The notes: generated by a model from the letters alone, not told the origin. Counted from the first letter of the stretch, positions 26,893 to 36,813 are shown. The stretch is 64,000 nt of DNA from Ollibium composti (GCF_004801285.1 NZ_SSNY01000011.1:1-64000); one strand, 5' to 3'. Made by a program: numbers and translations.

Positions 26893-27789
26893 TCACTGCA
26901 CCAGCGGCGTTTCAGCGCCGCCGAAGTCGAAGCCGGTAATCGTCGCCCGGCCCGCAAGCAAAGAAATGTATTGCGCTGCGGCGCGCCGCCAGACTGAGCT
27001 TTTCAGGTACATGGCAATCCGCTTGCGCACTGCCTCAAACGGTAGCGTCTGGCCGTTGACGCGGCGGTCAAGCCTGATGACATGTACGCCATAGGGCGTT
27101 TCCACCGGCGCCACCGATATCTCTCCCGTGCGAAGCTGGTCGAGCGCGGCGGAAAACTCTGGCGTCACCTGATCCCGGGTGAACTGGCCGAGATGCCCGC
27201 CTTCACTCGAAGAAGAGCATGCAGACAGTTCGCGCGCCAGATCGGGGAAGCGTGATGGCTCCTCCGTCAGTAGAGCGATCGCCGATTTCGCCGACTCGAC
27301 AGCGGCGGCAAACGCATCCTTGTCGCTCCAGTCGACCGAAAACAGGATGTGTGCAGCCTCGAATAAATCCGCGCTGCGAAACAGTCTCAGATTCTTCTCA
27401 TAGTAGCGATGCGTCGATGCGTCGTCCGGCTCCGGTAGGGAAATCTCTCTCTCCATCAGAACTCGGATCAGAGCTTCCTCATCCGTCTCGCGACGGCCTT
27501 CCTCATCCTCCAGCGGCTCAGCCTCTATCGCAAGGCGGCGGGCCTCTTGGACCAGCAACTCGCGCACGATCAGCGCACGGGCAGCTTCCGTCCAGGCTTC
27601 GGCAGGGTTCTCGGCAGGATGGTTCTGCACTTCGCGAGCGATCGCCGCGTGGGGGATGACCACCCCGTCGACCGCAATCTGAGGTCTTGCCGGTTCCGGC
27701 CTGGCCGTGGGGCGTGTGCCCGCCTTCGGTGATTTCGCCTGCACTTGTTCCGCAGCCAGCGTGCGATGATCGACTACGATGGTTGCCAT
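26893..27789 (-). CDS. parvulin-type peptidyl-prolyl isomerase (NifM/PpiC-like)
   Basis: The 298-residue protein has a C-terminal parvulin domain (about 140-265) with LFEAAHILFSVDWSDKDAFA, GGHLGQFTRDQVTPEFSAAL and TPYGVHVIRLDRRVNG. The N-terminal part is helical and resembles the SurA/NifM chaperone region. There is no signal peptide, so it acts in the cytoplasm. Its ATG lies four bases from the narI stop. A parvulin in this position probably helps fold a nitrate reductase subunit, as NifM does for nitrogenase Fe protein; that is inference from position. Confidence 0.85.
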   Translation of the reverse strand: MATIVVDHRTLAAEQVQAKSPKAGTRPTARPEPARPQIAVDGVVIPHAAIAREVQNHPAENPAEAWTEAARALIVRELLVQEARRLAIEAEPLEDEEGRRETDEEALIRVLMEREISLPEPDDASTHRYYEKNLRLFRSADLFEAAHILFSVDWSDKDAFAAAVESAKSAIALLTEEPSRFPDLARELSACSSSSEGGHLGQFTRDQVTPEFSAALDQLRTGEISVAPVETPYGVHVIRLDRRVNGQTLPFEAVRKRIAMYLKSSVWRRAAAQYISLLAGRATITGFDFGGAETPLVQ

Positions 27790-27792
27790 GAT

Positions 27793-28551
27793 CTACTCCG
27801 CCGCTTCCATACCGCGCCTACGCGCGGGGACCGTCCCACTCGTTCCGCGGCGAACCAGTTCAGGAGGCCGTTTGGTGCGGACAATCTGATAGCCGCGCCG
27901 CCCGAAATACCACACGGGGACGCTCCAGATGTGGACAAGGCGCGTGAACGGGAAGATCAGAAAGATCGTCATGCCAAGTACGAGATGCGCCCGAAAAACG
28001 GGATGAACGCCCGCGACGTAATCAGCCGCGCCGGATCGCAGCGTGACGATCCCTTGCGCCCAGTTCATCAGCTTGACCATCTCCTCGCCATCAAGGTGAT
28101 GCGCCGAGACGAGGATCGTCGAAAGCCCGAGGATAAGCTGAACGTAAAGGATGACCAGCACAGCAATATCGCTCGGATTGGAGGTCTTGCGGATACGGGC
28201 GTCGAATAGCCGCCGATGCAACAGCATGGTCAGCCCGACGAAGCAGGCAACGCCCGCGATGCCACCGACGGTCATGGCGAGGAGCTGTTTGGCGGTATGC
28301 GAGACGCCAAGAAACCCCCAGATCTGGATCGGGGTTAGAAGTCCTGCCGTATGGCCGGCCAGAATGACGAGAATGCCGACATGGAAGAGGTTCGAGCCCC
28401 AGATCATCTGCCGCCGGCGCAGGAGCTGGCTGGAGTAGCTCTTCCACGAATACTGCTCGCGGTCGAAGCGGATCAGGCTTCCGACAAGGAAGACGGTCAG
28501 GCAGAGATAGGGATAGATGCCGAAGACCGCGAAATTGAGATATGAAAACAT
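27793..28551 (-). CDS. narI: respiratory nitrate reductase gamma subunit
   Basis: The 252-residue membrane cytochrome b has five hydrophobic helices and starts MFSYLNFAVFGIYPYLCLTV. The heme-ligand region includes GSNLFHVGILVILAGHTAGL (about 53-72), and a later HPVFRAHLVLGMTIFLIFPF segment supplies the other His residues. It oxidises quinol and passes electrons to NarH. It follows narJ by 18 bases. Confidence 0.95.
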   Translation of the reverse strand: MFSYLNFAVFGIYPYLCLTVFLVGSLIRFDREQYSWKSYSSQLLRRRQMIWGSNLFHVGILVILAGHTAGLLTPIQIWGFLGVSHTAKQLLAMTVGGIAGVACFVGLTMLLHRRLFDARIRKTSNPSDIAVLVILYVQLILGLSTILVSAHHLDGEEMVKLMNWAQGIVTLRSGAADYVAGVHPVFRAHLVLGMTIFLIFPFTRLVHIWSVPVWYFGRRGYQIVRTKRPPELVRRGTSGTVPARRRGMEAAE

Positions 28552-28569
28552 GATTTCCCTCTCGACGCT

Positions 28570-29256
28570 TCAGGCCGGTGCCGCGGGCGTGCGACGGGCG
28601 GCGCGCATCCGGATGGCGAGGCGGTCGCGCGAACAGCCGTCGAGCGCCTCTCCGGGACCGAATGTCACGGCGGCCTCTTGCCAAGCTGCGTCGAGCGCCG
28701 TGAGGTCGTCCGGCTTCACGTTGTCGTCCTCCACGAGCTGGACATCGGCAGCGTCGTCTCCGGCGAGTTCCGCAACGGCGGCAAGCAGGGCGGCATAAGG
28801 GGACTCGCGCCTTTCCAGCCGCTCGGAAAGTTCCCTGACTATGTGAGCCGCGTCGGCAAGATGGGATCGGGCCTCGTCCAGAGGCAGGATCGATAGGAAC
28901 TCCAGGAACAGCGGTAGAAAATCCGGCAGCTCGCTGGAGCTGAACTGGAGGCCGTGGCTTTCGTAGAGTGCCTTGAGGTCCACCATCGCCTGACCGCGGT
29001 CGCGGGATTCGCCGTGAACGTGCTCGAACAAATTCAGCGCGAGCGAGCGCGAGCGGTCAAATAGCAGAACATAGGTTTCCTCAAGCTCGTAGATATCCGC
29101 GCTGGCGAGCCATCCGAGCAGGGCTTCGAGCTCGGCGAGCGTCGCTGGGGATAGCAGACGCTCCTCGTGCAGGGCGGCGCGAATGTCGGGAACCGACTCG
29201 ACAAGCGCCGGCGTCGGGTAGCAAAGTAGCGCCGACAGCGCCTTGAAGGACTTCAT
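28570..29256 (-). CDS. narJ: nitrate reductase assembly chaperone
   Basis: The 228-residue all-helical protein has the NarJ/TorD-family pattern, starting MKSFKALSALLCYPTPALVE, with SLALNLFEHVHGESRDRGQA (about 72-91) and the DFLPLFLEFLS segment (about 110-122). NarJ holds apo-NarG until the molybdenum cofactor is inserted. Its ATG overlaps the narH stop by one base (TGATG). Confidence 0.95.
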   Translation of the reverse strand: MKSFKALSALLCYPTPALVESVPDIRAALHEERLLSPATLAELEALLGWLASADIYELEETYVLLFDRSRSLALNLFEHVHGESRDRGQAMVDLKALYESHGLQFSSSELPDFLPLFLEFLSILPLDEARSHLADAAHIVRELSERLERRESPYAALLAAVAELAGDDAADVQLVEDDNVKPDDLTALDAAWQEAAVTFGPGEALDGCSRDRLAIRMRAARRTPAAPA

Positions 29257-30782
29257 CAGGCAATCTCCATCGGGTTCCTGGCGTTATGCTTCTTCGGCCC
29301 GCCGAACAGATTCACGTCATTGTCGCCGCCTGAGCAGCCATTGCCGAAAGAGAATCCGCATGAGCCGCGCATGCCGTAGGCTTCCTCGCTCATCTCGCGA
29401 TGCGCGGTGGGGATGACGAAGCGGTCCTCGTAATTGGCGATAGCCATCACGCGGTACATCTCTTCGATCTGCGCCACGCTCATGCCGACCTTGCGCACGA
29501 TCGCCTCGTCGGTCACGCCGTCGACCGTCTTGGCACGCATGTAAGCGCGCATGGCGAGCATGGTTTCGAGCGCCTTGACGACGGGCTCCTCATTGCCCGC
29601 TGTCAACAGGTTTGCGAGGTAGCGCAGCGGAATACGCAGGGAGCGCACGTCCGGCATGTCGCCATCGAGGCCCATTTTTCCGGCCTCCGCGGCCGATTGG
29701 ATCGGCGAAAGCGGCGGGACGTACCACACCATGGGCAGCGTCCGGTATTCTGGATGAAGCGGGAAGGCGACCTTCCATTCAACCGCCATCTTGCGCACCG
29801 GCGACCGCTTTGCCGCCTCGATCCAGTTGTCGGGCACGCCGTCCGCGCGAGCCTGCTCGATGACGGCAGGATCGTTCGGGTCGAGAAACAGGTCGAGCTG
29901 AGCCTGATATAGTTCTTTTTCGTCGACGACGCTCGCTGCCTTCTCGATGCCGTCTGCATCATAGAGAAGAACGCCGAGGTAGCGGATGCGGCCGACGCAA
30001 GTCTCGGAGCAGACCGTCGGCATCCCCGCTTCGATGCGCGGGAAACAGAAGGTGCACTTCTCCGACTTCCCCGTCGACCAGTTATAGTAGATCTTCTTGT
30101 AGGGGCAGCCGGAGATGCACATGCGCCAGCCGCGGCACTTGTCCTGGTCGATCAGGACGATACCGTCCTCCTCGCGCTTGTAGATCGCGCCCGACGGGCA
30201 CGCCGCCACGCAGGTCGGGTTGAGGCAGTGCTCGCACAGCCTCGGGAGATACATCATGAAGGTGTTTTCGAACTGGCCGTAGATGTCCTTCTGTACGCCC
30301 TCGAAATTGTAGTCCTTGCGCCGCTTCTCGAATTCGCCGCCGAGGATTTCCTCCCAGTTCGGTCCCCATTCGATCTTTTCCATGCGCTGACCGCTGACCA
30401 ACGAGCGCGGTCGCGCCGTCGGGAAGGCCTTCGATTCCGGCGCACTCTGAAGGTGCTCGTAATCGAAGGTGAAGGGCTCGTAATAGTCGTCGATCTCCGG
30501 CAGGTCGGGATTGGCGAAGATCTTGGCGAGGACCCGCCATTTCGCGCCGAGGCGCGGCTCGATCTTGCCGTCCTTGCGACGTTTCCAGCCGCCCTTCCAG
30601 CGCTTCTGGTTCTCCCAGTCCTTTGGGTAGCCGACGCCGGGCTTGGTCTCGACATTGTTGAACCAGGCGTATTCGACGCCTTCGCGGCTCGTCCAGACAT
30701 TCTTGCAGGTGACCGAACAGGTGTGGCAGCCGATGCACTTGTCCAGGTTCAGCACCATGGCGATCTGCGCGCGGATCGTCAT
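29256..30782 (-). CDS. narH: respiratory nitrate reductase beta subunit
   Basis: The 508-residue electron-transfer subunit has four cysteine groups: CIGCHTCSVTC (about 16-26), CEHCLNPTCVAACPSG (about 181-196), CRGWRMCISGCP (about 214-225) and CTFCFPRIEAGMPTVCSETC (about 241-260). The Trp in the third group marks the [3Fe-4S] cluster typical of NarH. The true ATG at 30782 overlaps the narG stop by four bases. The C-terminus GGDNDVNLFGGPKKHNAR is also typical. Confidence 0.95.
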   Translation of the reverse strand: MTIRAQIAMVLNLDKCIGCHTCSVTCKNVWTSREGVEYAWFNNVETKPGVGYPKDWENQKRWKGGWKRRKDGKIEPRLGAKWRVLAKIFANPDLPEIDDYYEPFTFDYEHLQSAPESKAFPTARPRSLVSGQRMEKIEWGPNWEEILGGEFEKRRKDYNFEGVQKDIYGQFENTFMMYLPRLCEHCLNPTCVAACPSGAIYKREEDGIVLIDQDKCRGWRMCISGCPYKKIYYNWSTGKSEKCTFCFPRIEAGMPTVCSETCVGRIRYLGVLLYDADGIEKAASVVDEKELYQAQLDLFLDPNDPAVIEQARADGVPDNWIEAAKRSPVRKMAVEWKVAFPLHPEYRTLPMVWYVPPLSPIQSAAEAGKMGLDGDMPDVRSLRIPLRYLANLLTAGNEEPVVKALETMLAMRAYMRAKTVDGVTDEAIVRKVGMSVAQIEEMYRVMAIANYEDRFVIPTAHREMSEEAYGMRGSCGFSFGNGCSGGDNDVNLFGGPKKHNARNPMEIA

Positions 30783-33700
30783 TCTGCGGCCTCCAGCTCT
30801 TCTTCCATCCAATCGACCGTGCCCATCTTGCGCACGATCACGAACTCGTCGCGGTTCGACCCGACGGTGCCATAGTAGTTGAACCCGTATGCCTGATGAA
30901 CGTAGCCGCCGATCATGTGAGTAGGCTTCAGAACGGTACGCGTGACGGAGTTGTGGATGCCGCCGCGCTGGCCGGTGATGCGGGTGCCAGGCACGTTCAC
31001 GATCTTCTCCTGGGCGTGATACATCAGGCACATACCGGGGTTGACCCGTTGCGAGACTACCGCGCGCGCCACCAGAACGCCGTTGCGGTTGAAGGCTTCG
31101 ATCCAGTCATTGTCGCGGATGCCGGCGTTCTTCGCGTCCGTCTCGGAAATCCACACCACCGGACCACCGCGATTCAGCGTCAGCATCAGGAGGTTGTCGG
31201 AATAGGTCGAGTGGATGCCCCATTTCTGGTGCGGCGTGATGAAGTTCAGCACGACATGCGGGCTGCCATCGTGATTGGTCTTGAGCGCGCCGGGGACGGT
31301 TTTGAGATCCACCGGCGGCTTCCAGACGGCGAAGCCCTCGCCGAAGGCGCGCATCCATAGATGGTCCTGGTAAAGCTGCTGTCGCCCGGTCAAGGTGCGC
31401 CAGGGGATGAGCTCGTGCACGTTGGTGTAGCCGGCATTGTAGCAGACATGTTCGCTTTCGAGCCCCGACCAGATCGGCGAGGAGATGATCTTGCGCGGCT
31501 GGGCGACGACGTCGCGGAAGCGGATCTTCTCGTCCTCCTTCGGCAGGGCGAGATGCGCGTGCTCCCGCCCGGTTCGCACCGACAGCGCCTCCCACGAGCG
31601 CACCGCCACTTCGCCGTTCGTCTCAGGCGCTAGCATCAGGATGACCTCGGCGGCGTCGATGTCGGTCTCGATCCTGGCGAGCCCTTTCGATGCGCCCTCC
31701 TCCGGTACGACGCCATTCAGCGTCTTCAGCGCCTCGACCTCGTGCGCGGTCTCCCAGGCGATGCCCTTGCCGCCATTGCCGAGTTTCTCCATCAGCGGCC
31801 CGAGCGCGGTGAAGCTCCTGTAGAGGTTCGGGTAGTCGCGCTCCACCACTGCGACCTGCGGCATGGTCAGCCCCGGCACGGGCTCCGTCTCGCCCCGCTT
31901 CCAGTCCTTCACGTCGAGCGGCTGCGCCAGTTCGCCGGGGCTGTCGTGCTGGATGGGTGTCAGCACAACGTCCGTCTCGACGCCGAGCACCTCAGGCGCC
32001 ACTTTCGAGAAGGCCCTGGCGATGCCCTTGTAGATGTCCCAGTCCGTGCGCGAACCCCAGACAGGGTCCACCGCCGCCGAGAGCGGATGGATGAAGGGGT
32101 GCATGTCGGACGTGTTGAGGTCGTTCTTCTCATACCAGGTGGCCGTCGGCAGCACGATGTCGGAATAGACGCAGGTCGTCGACATGCGGAAATCGAGCGT
32201 CACCAGGAGGTCGAGCTTGCCTTTCGGCGCCTCGTCGCGCCAGACGACCTCCGCCGGCTTTTCGTGCCCTTCCTCGCCCAGGTCCTTGCCGAGCACGCCG
32301 TGATAAGTGCCGAGCAGGTGCTTGAGAAAATATTCGTGCCCCTTGCCGGACGAGCCCAGAAGATTGGAGCGCCAGACGAAGAGGTTGCGCGGCCAGTTGT
32401 CCGGATGGTCGGGATCGTGGCAGGCAAGCTCCAGTTCGCCCGATTTGAGGGCCGAAACCACATAGTCGGCCGGCTCCTGTCCTTTCGCCTTCGCCTTTGC
32501 CGCGAGGTCGAGCGGATTGGCCTTGAGCTGCGGCGCCGATGGCAGCCAGCCCATGCGCTCGGCGCGCACGTTGTAGTCGATCATGCTGCCCGACCAGTCA
32601 CCGTCCGGCGCTATGGGCGAGAGGATTTCCAACACCGACAGGGTCTCGTAGCGCCACTGGTCGGTATGCGCGTAGAAGAAGGAGGTGCCGTTCATCTGCC
32701 GTGGCGGCCTGTTCCAGTCGAGGGCGAAGGCGAGCGGCAGCCAGCCAGTCTGCGGCCGCAGCTTTTCCTGTCCGACATAGTGCGACCAGCCGCCGCCCGA
32801 CTGTCCGATCGCGCCGCACATCACCAGCATGTTGATGATGGCGCGGTAGCTCATGTCCATGTGGTACCAGTGATTCAGCCCCGCGCCGAGGATGACCATG
32901 GAACGGCCGTTGGTCTTCTCCGCATTGGTGGCGAACTCGCGCGCCACCGTGATGATCGCTTGGCGCAGCACGCCGGTGACCTTCTCGGCCCATGCCGGCG
33001 TGCAGGGAGCGTCGTCGTCATATGAACTCGCGGCGTTTTCGCCGCCGAGGCCGCGGTCGATACCGTAGTTGGCACACAGGAGATCGAACACGGTCGCGAC
33101 AAGCGCCTCGCCGTCGGCCAGCTTCACGCTGCTGGCGGGAACGTTGCGGACCAGGACCTCGCCGTGTTCCGTCCTGACGAAATGCGAATGCGCCCGGCTT
33201 CCGAAATCCGGGAAGACGACGGGAACGGCTTCTCCGCCCTCAATCTGGCTGAGCTTCAGTTGGATGTCGCGGCCCTGGCCGTCCTTTTCCTCGAGGTTCC
33301 AGCGGCCACGCTCTTTGGCCCAGCGGAAACCCGCCGTGCCGTGCGGCGCCACGACCTCGCCCGATACCTCGTCCAGCCCGACGGTCTTCCACTCCGCGTT
33401 CTCGCTCTCGCCGAGCCCGCCGTCGAAATCCGACGCCCGGACAAAGCGGTCGGGCACGTAGCTGTCGCCCTTTTTGACTAGGCGCACCAGCATCGGCATA
33501 TCGGTGTAGCGGCGCGCGTAGTCAGTGAAATACGGCACCTGCCGCTCGACATGGTATTCCTTGAGGATGACATGGCCCATGGCCAGCGCCAGCGCCGCGT
33601 CGGTGCCCTGCTGCGGCTGAAGCCAGATGTCGGCGAACTTGGTCGCCTCCGCATAGTCGGGCGAGACGACGGCGCTCTTGGTGCCCTTGTAGCGCGCTTC

Positions 33701-34504
33701 GGTGTAGAAATGCGCGTCCGGCGTGCGCGTCTGCGGTACGTTCGAACCCCACAGGATGAGGAAGCCGGCGTTGTACCAGTCGGCGGATTCGGCGACGTCG
33801 GTCTGTTCGCCCCAGGTCTGCGGCGAGGACGGCGGCAGGTCGCAGTACCAGTCGTAGAATGACAGGCAGGTGCCCCCCAGCAGCGAAAGATAGCGTGTAC
33901 CGGCGGCGTAGGAAACCATCGACATGGCCGGAATCGGCGAGAACCCCGCCACGCGGTCGGGGCCGTGCTTCTTCACCGTATAGGCGTTGGCGGCCGCGAC
34001 AATCTCGTTGGCTTCGTCCCAGTCGGCGCGCACGAAGCCGCCGTGGCCGCGGATGGATGTGTAGGAAGCGCGCTTTTGCGCGTCCTCTACGATCGAGGCC
34101 CAGGCGGCGACCGGCGCCTTGGTCTTGCGCGCCTCACGCCACAACCTGAGCAGGCGCCCCCGCACAAGCGGGTATTTCACGCGATTGCCGGAATAGAGAT
34201 ACCACGAATAGCTCGCCCCTCTCGGGCAGCCGCGCGGCTCGTGGTTGGGCAAGTCGGGACGGGTTCGCGGATAGTCAGTCTGCTGCGTCTCCCAGGTGAC
34301 GATGCCGCCCTTCACGTAGATCTTCCAGGAGCAGGAGCCCGTACAGTTCACGCCGTGGGTGGAACGCACGATCTTGTCGTGCTGCCAGCGCTTCCGGTAG
34401 CCGTCTTCCCAAGCGCGGTTCTCGCCGGTGACGATGCCGTGACCGTCGGAGAACGTCGCGAGTTCCTTGCGAAAGAACATTAGCCGATCGAGGAAGTGGC
34501 TCAT
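30779..34504 (-). CDS. narG: respiratory nitrate reductase alpha (molybdopterin) subunit
   Basis: The 1241-residue catalytic subunit reduces nitrate to nitrite at a Mo-bisMGD centre facing the cytoplasm. The N-terminus has HGVNCTGSCSWKIYVKGG (about 50-67), the His-Cys motif of the FS0 cluster. YDWYCDLPPSSPQTWGEQTD (about 221-240) carries the Asp that ligates molybdenum. AAGGAG lies seven bases before the ATG at 34504; an in-frame upstream extension has no signal. It leads the order narG-narH-narJ-narI-parvulin-unknown. No narK transporter lies in the window. Confidence 0.97.
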   Translation of the reverse strand: MSHFLDRLMFFRKELATFSDGHGIVTGENRAWEDGYRKRWQHDKIVRSTHGVNCTGSCSWKIYVKGGIVTWETQQTDYPRTRPDLPNHEPRGCPRGASYSWYLYSGNRVKYPLVRGRLLRLWREARKTKAPVAAWASIVEDAQKRASYTSIRGHGGFVRADWDEANEIVAAANAYTVKKHGPDRVAGFSPIPAMSMVSYAAGTRYLSLLGGTCLSFYDWYCDLPPSSPQTWGEQTDVAESADWYNAGFLILWGSNVPQTRTPDAHFYTEARYKGTKSAVVSPDYAEATKFADIWLQPQQGTDAALALAMGHVILKEYHVERQVPYFTDYARRYTDMPMLVRLVKKGDSYVPDRFVRASDFDGGLGESENAEWKTVGLDEVSGEVVAPHGTAGFRWAKERGRWNLEEKDGQGRDIQLKLSQIEGGEAVPVVFPDFGSRAHSHFVRTEHGEVLVRNVPASSVKLADGEALVATVFDLLCANYGIDRGLGGENAASSYDDDAPCTPAWAEKVTGVLRQAIITVAREFATNAEKTNGRSMVILGAGLNHWYHMDMSYRAIINMLVMCGAIGQSGGGWSHYVGQEKLRPQTGWLPLAFALDWNRPPRQMNGTSFFYAHTDQWRYETLSVLEILSPIAPDGDWSGSMIDYNVRAERMGWLPSAPQLKANPLDLAAKAKAKGQEPADYVVSALKSGELELACHDPDHPDNWPRNLFVWRSNLLGSSGKGHEYFLKHLLGTYHGVLGKDLGEEGHEKPAEVVWRDEAPKGKLDLLVTLDFRMSTTCVYSDIVLPTATWYEKNDLNTSDMHPFIHPLSAAVDPVWGSRTDWDIYKGIARAFSKVAPEVLGVETDVVLTPIQHDSPGELAQPLDVKDWKRGETEPVPGLTMPQVAVVERDYPNLYRSFTALGPLMEKLGNGGKGIAWETAHEVEALKTLNGVVPEEGASKGLARIETDIDAAEVILMLAPETNGEVAVRSWEALSVRTGREHAHLALPKEDEKIRFRDVVAQPRKIISSPIWSGLESEHVCYNAGYTNVHELIPWRTLTGRQQLYQDHLWMRAFGEGFAVWKPPVDLKTVPGALKTNHDGSPHVVLNFITPHQKWGIHSTYSDNLLMLTLNRGGPVVWISETDAKNAGIRDNDWIEAFNRNGVLVARAVVSQRVNPGMCLMYHAQEKIVNVPGTRITGQRGGIHNSVTRTVLKPTHMIGGYVHQAYGFNYYGTVGSNRDEFVIVRKMGTVDWMEEELEAAE

Positions 34505-34946
34505 GCAAGAACTCCTTCGTGCGGCGATGACAACCGCGCAACGGCAGCCGGGCACTGTGACGTAAGCCCGACCAAAGTTGGAATAGGATGACGTAGAGAT
34601 TCGTACGTGCGAGCACGATCAGTTATGGTGAATCGCATCCGATGACCGCCCCCCAACGTCGCCTCACGACTCTCTCGCAATCCGATAGGTTGCGGATATC
34701 TGTCATCGCAAAAAGGTTGTTATCTTTGCGTTTGGACAAACTTCAGGTGGATAGTTCTCGGGATTGCCTGGCGGTTCATGCGGAATGGGGACCGCCATCC
34801 CATCGCTCCGAAATGTGATTCAGATTGATCCGGCGGCTGGTGAATGAGCATCAGCTCGACAAGCCAGTGCTCGAACGACGATTCGGGATATTGAACGCTC
34901 CAAGACGGGGCGCAGCGCCTGATCTTGGTCGGGGCTGCGATCTCGT
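34505..34946. promoter_or_regulatory. 442-base region upstream of narG without a FixK box
   Basis: This stretch should hold the nar promoter. No TTGAY-N4-RTCAA site was found in it. A 12-bp palindrome, CGTGCGAGCACG, lies near 34608-34620. No convincing gene is present. The nar genes may be read from a NarXL- or NnrR-type site or from the upstream moeA-DUF2478 unit. Confidence 0.4.
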
Positions 34947-35507
34947 TCAAAGCAAGACGGAGCCGGGCTGCGCGCTTGGCTGGCCAGAAGGATTGTCCTG
35001 CTTGCGGTCGGCCAATGCAGCGAAGCACCATTCGGCGATTTGCACGGCGTCTGGCGCCAGTTGTTCCGCCATGCTGTCGGAGAATCTTTGGAATGCCGGC
35101 AGATTCAATCCGTTCACTCCAACAATCACCGGGCGGCCAAGTTCGAGAGCGGTGGCGATCACTCCGGCCATGCCCTTACCCTCGGACTCCTGCTTCCCGA
35201 ACTTGTTGACCACCAGCACTTCGGCGCGTTCCAGAGCGCCCTCGACCCACAGCACCGATTGTTCCAGCGCGCCGGCATCGAGTCGGCAGCCACGAGCTTC
35301 CGGGCCGCGATCGACGCTGATGCGCACCACTGGCCCGTTGGGCAGCAGCCGCAGATCCATGTCGCACCGTGGGCAATCCTGCCGGTCGATATTGGTCTGG
35401 ACAGTCCCCGCCAGGGCGATGCCTTGCGTTTCGAGCAGTGAGACGACTTCGGCCATAAGAAGATCAATGCGGCCTTTGCCCTGTACGGTCACATAACCCA
35501 ATCTCAT
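34947..35507 (-). CDS. DUF2478 family protein, molybdenum-associated nucleotide-binding protein
   Basis: The 186-residue protein begins MRLGYVTVQGKGRIDLLMAE and has CPRCDMDLRLLPNG (about 56-69) and VEGALERAEVLVVNKFGKQE (about 99-118), features of the DUF2478 group often found near molybdenum uptake or cofactor genes. It may be a P-loop-like nucleotide-binding protein that handles molybdate or its cofactor. The ATG at 35507 follows moeA after 22 bases, which supports a joint role in cofactor supply for NarG. Confidence 0.7.
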   Translation of the reverse strand: MRLGYVTVQGKGRIDLLMAEVVSLLETQGIALAGTVQTNIDRQDCPRCDMDLRLLPNGPVVRISVDRGPEARGCRLDAGALEQSVLWVEGALERAEVLVVNKFGKQESEGKGMAGVIATALELGRPVIVGVNGLNLPAFQRFSDSMAEQLAPDAVQIAEWCFAALADRKQDNPSGQPSAQPGSVLL

Positions 35508-35529
35508 CGATGTGTTTCCTCTAGGTCGC

Positions 35530-36813
35530 TCACCCGTCGTGAAATGGTAGGAACTCCAGCATGTCGCCAAGCTGGACGCGGTCGGTTTCCGATGGGATCA
35601 TAAGCAGCCCGTCCGCCTTCGCCAGCAATCCTGCCCGGTGCGAAACCTCCGAGGTCACGATGTCCGCGGTCCTGGTACCGCAACCGTCATAGCTGCCGAG
35701 GCATGCCGGGAGAAATTCGCAACGTCCCGGATGCCGTGGCCGGTCGAAACCCGCACGGACGATGATGCGGCGCGGCGTTCTTTCCGAAATCCCGGCCAGC
35801 GCCTCTGCAATGCGCGCTCCGATCACATGCCAGGTGACGAAAGCCGAAACCGGGTTGCCCGGCAAGCCCAGGTAGATCGCGGCGCCGATGCGGCCGATCA
35901 TCAAGGGCTTGCCCGGTTTCATGGCTACTTTCCTTACGTGGATGCTGCCGCCGGCCGCGCGCAGCACCGCCGGCATATGGTCCTCACCGCCGACAGAAAC
36001 GCCGCCGGTGGAAACCACGAGGTCTGCAGCATGGGAAGCTCGTTCCAGCGTCTCCCGCAACTGTTCGGGCTTGTCGGGCACGCAACCCATATCGACCGCA
36101 TCCACCCAGGGCAGATCAAGTGAGCCCTGAAGGTGATAGCGGTTGGAATTCCAAATCTGTCCGTGCTCCAGCCGAGCTCCTGGCTCCCGCAATTCGGAGC
36201 CGGTGCTGAAGAAGGCCACCCTTACTCGGCGACGCACGGTGACCTCGCCACAGCCTGCGCAGGCGAGCAGCGCCGCCGCGCGAGGGCCGATGCGCCTTCC
36301 CGCCGGCAGAAGCTGCGTACCGGCGGCAAGATCCTCGCCGGCGCGCCGGATGTTGCTGCCCCGCTCGGGACGCCGCGAGAGCCAGATACCATCTCCTTCC
36401 AGCCGCGTCATTTCCTGCATAACCACGGCATTGCACCCCGGGGGAACGGCCGCTCCTGTAAAGATATGCAAGGCCGTCCCGGGAGGCAGAGGCGCGGCGG
36501 ACGTGTCGCCGGCTGCGAGGCGCCCCGCAACCGGCAGATGCCACGGCCCCTTGCCGACGAGGTCGGCAAGCCGGACCGCGTAGCCGTCCATGGCGGAATT
36601 GTCGAACAGCGGTAGCGGCGTTTCGGCATTCTCCGATTCCGCAAGCACCCGTCCATGAGCCCGGTCGAGCGGTATGCGCTCTACCTCGCCAACCGGCATA
36701 ACAAGCGCCAATCCGCGGCGCAGAGCCTCGTCGACGGAAACCAAACCATCCGGCACCAACTCAGTGTCGCAGCCGCAATAGAATGGATCGGATAGTGTAG
36801 AAGAAGAGGTCAT
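35530..36813 (-). CDS. moeA: molybdopterin molybdenumtransferase MoeA
   Basis: The 427-residue enzyme inserts molybdate into adenylated molybdopterin. Family motifs include NSAMDGYAV (about 71-79), IFTGAAVPPGCNAVVMQE (about 118-135), FSTGSELREPGARLEHGQIW (about 199-218), STGGVSVGGEDHM (about 268-280) and GLPGNPVSAFVTW (about 313-325). The ATG at 36813 is preferred; GAGGAGG lies upstream at a somewhat long distance. It precedes the DUF2478 gene and narG on the same strand. Confidence 0.92.
   Translation of the reverse strand: MTSSSTLSDPFYCGCDTELVPDGLVSVDEALRRGLALVMPVGEVERIPLDRAHGRVLAESENAETPLPLFDNSAMDGYAVRLADLVGKGPWHLPVAGRLAAGDTSAAPLPPGTALHIFTGAAVPPGCNAVVMQEMTRLEGDGIWLSRRPERGSNIRRAGEDLAAGTQLLPAGRRIGPRAAALLACAGCGEVTVRRRVRVAFFSTGSELREPGARLEHGQIWNSNRYHLQGSLDLPWVDAVDMGCVPDKPEQLRETLERASHAADLVVSTGGVSVGGEDHMPAVLRAAGGSIHVRKVAMKPGKPLMIGRIGAAIYLGLPGNPVSAFVTWHVIGARIAEALAGISERTPRRIIVRAGFDRPRHPGRCEFLPACLGSYDGCGTRTADIVTSEVSHRAGLLAKADGLLMIPSETDRVQLGDMLEFLPFHDG

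Noticed and set aside
31742..33025. 427-residue plus-strand frame opposite narG
   Set aside because: Antisense shadow of a gene whose identity is certain.
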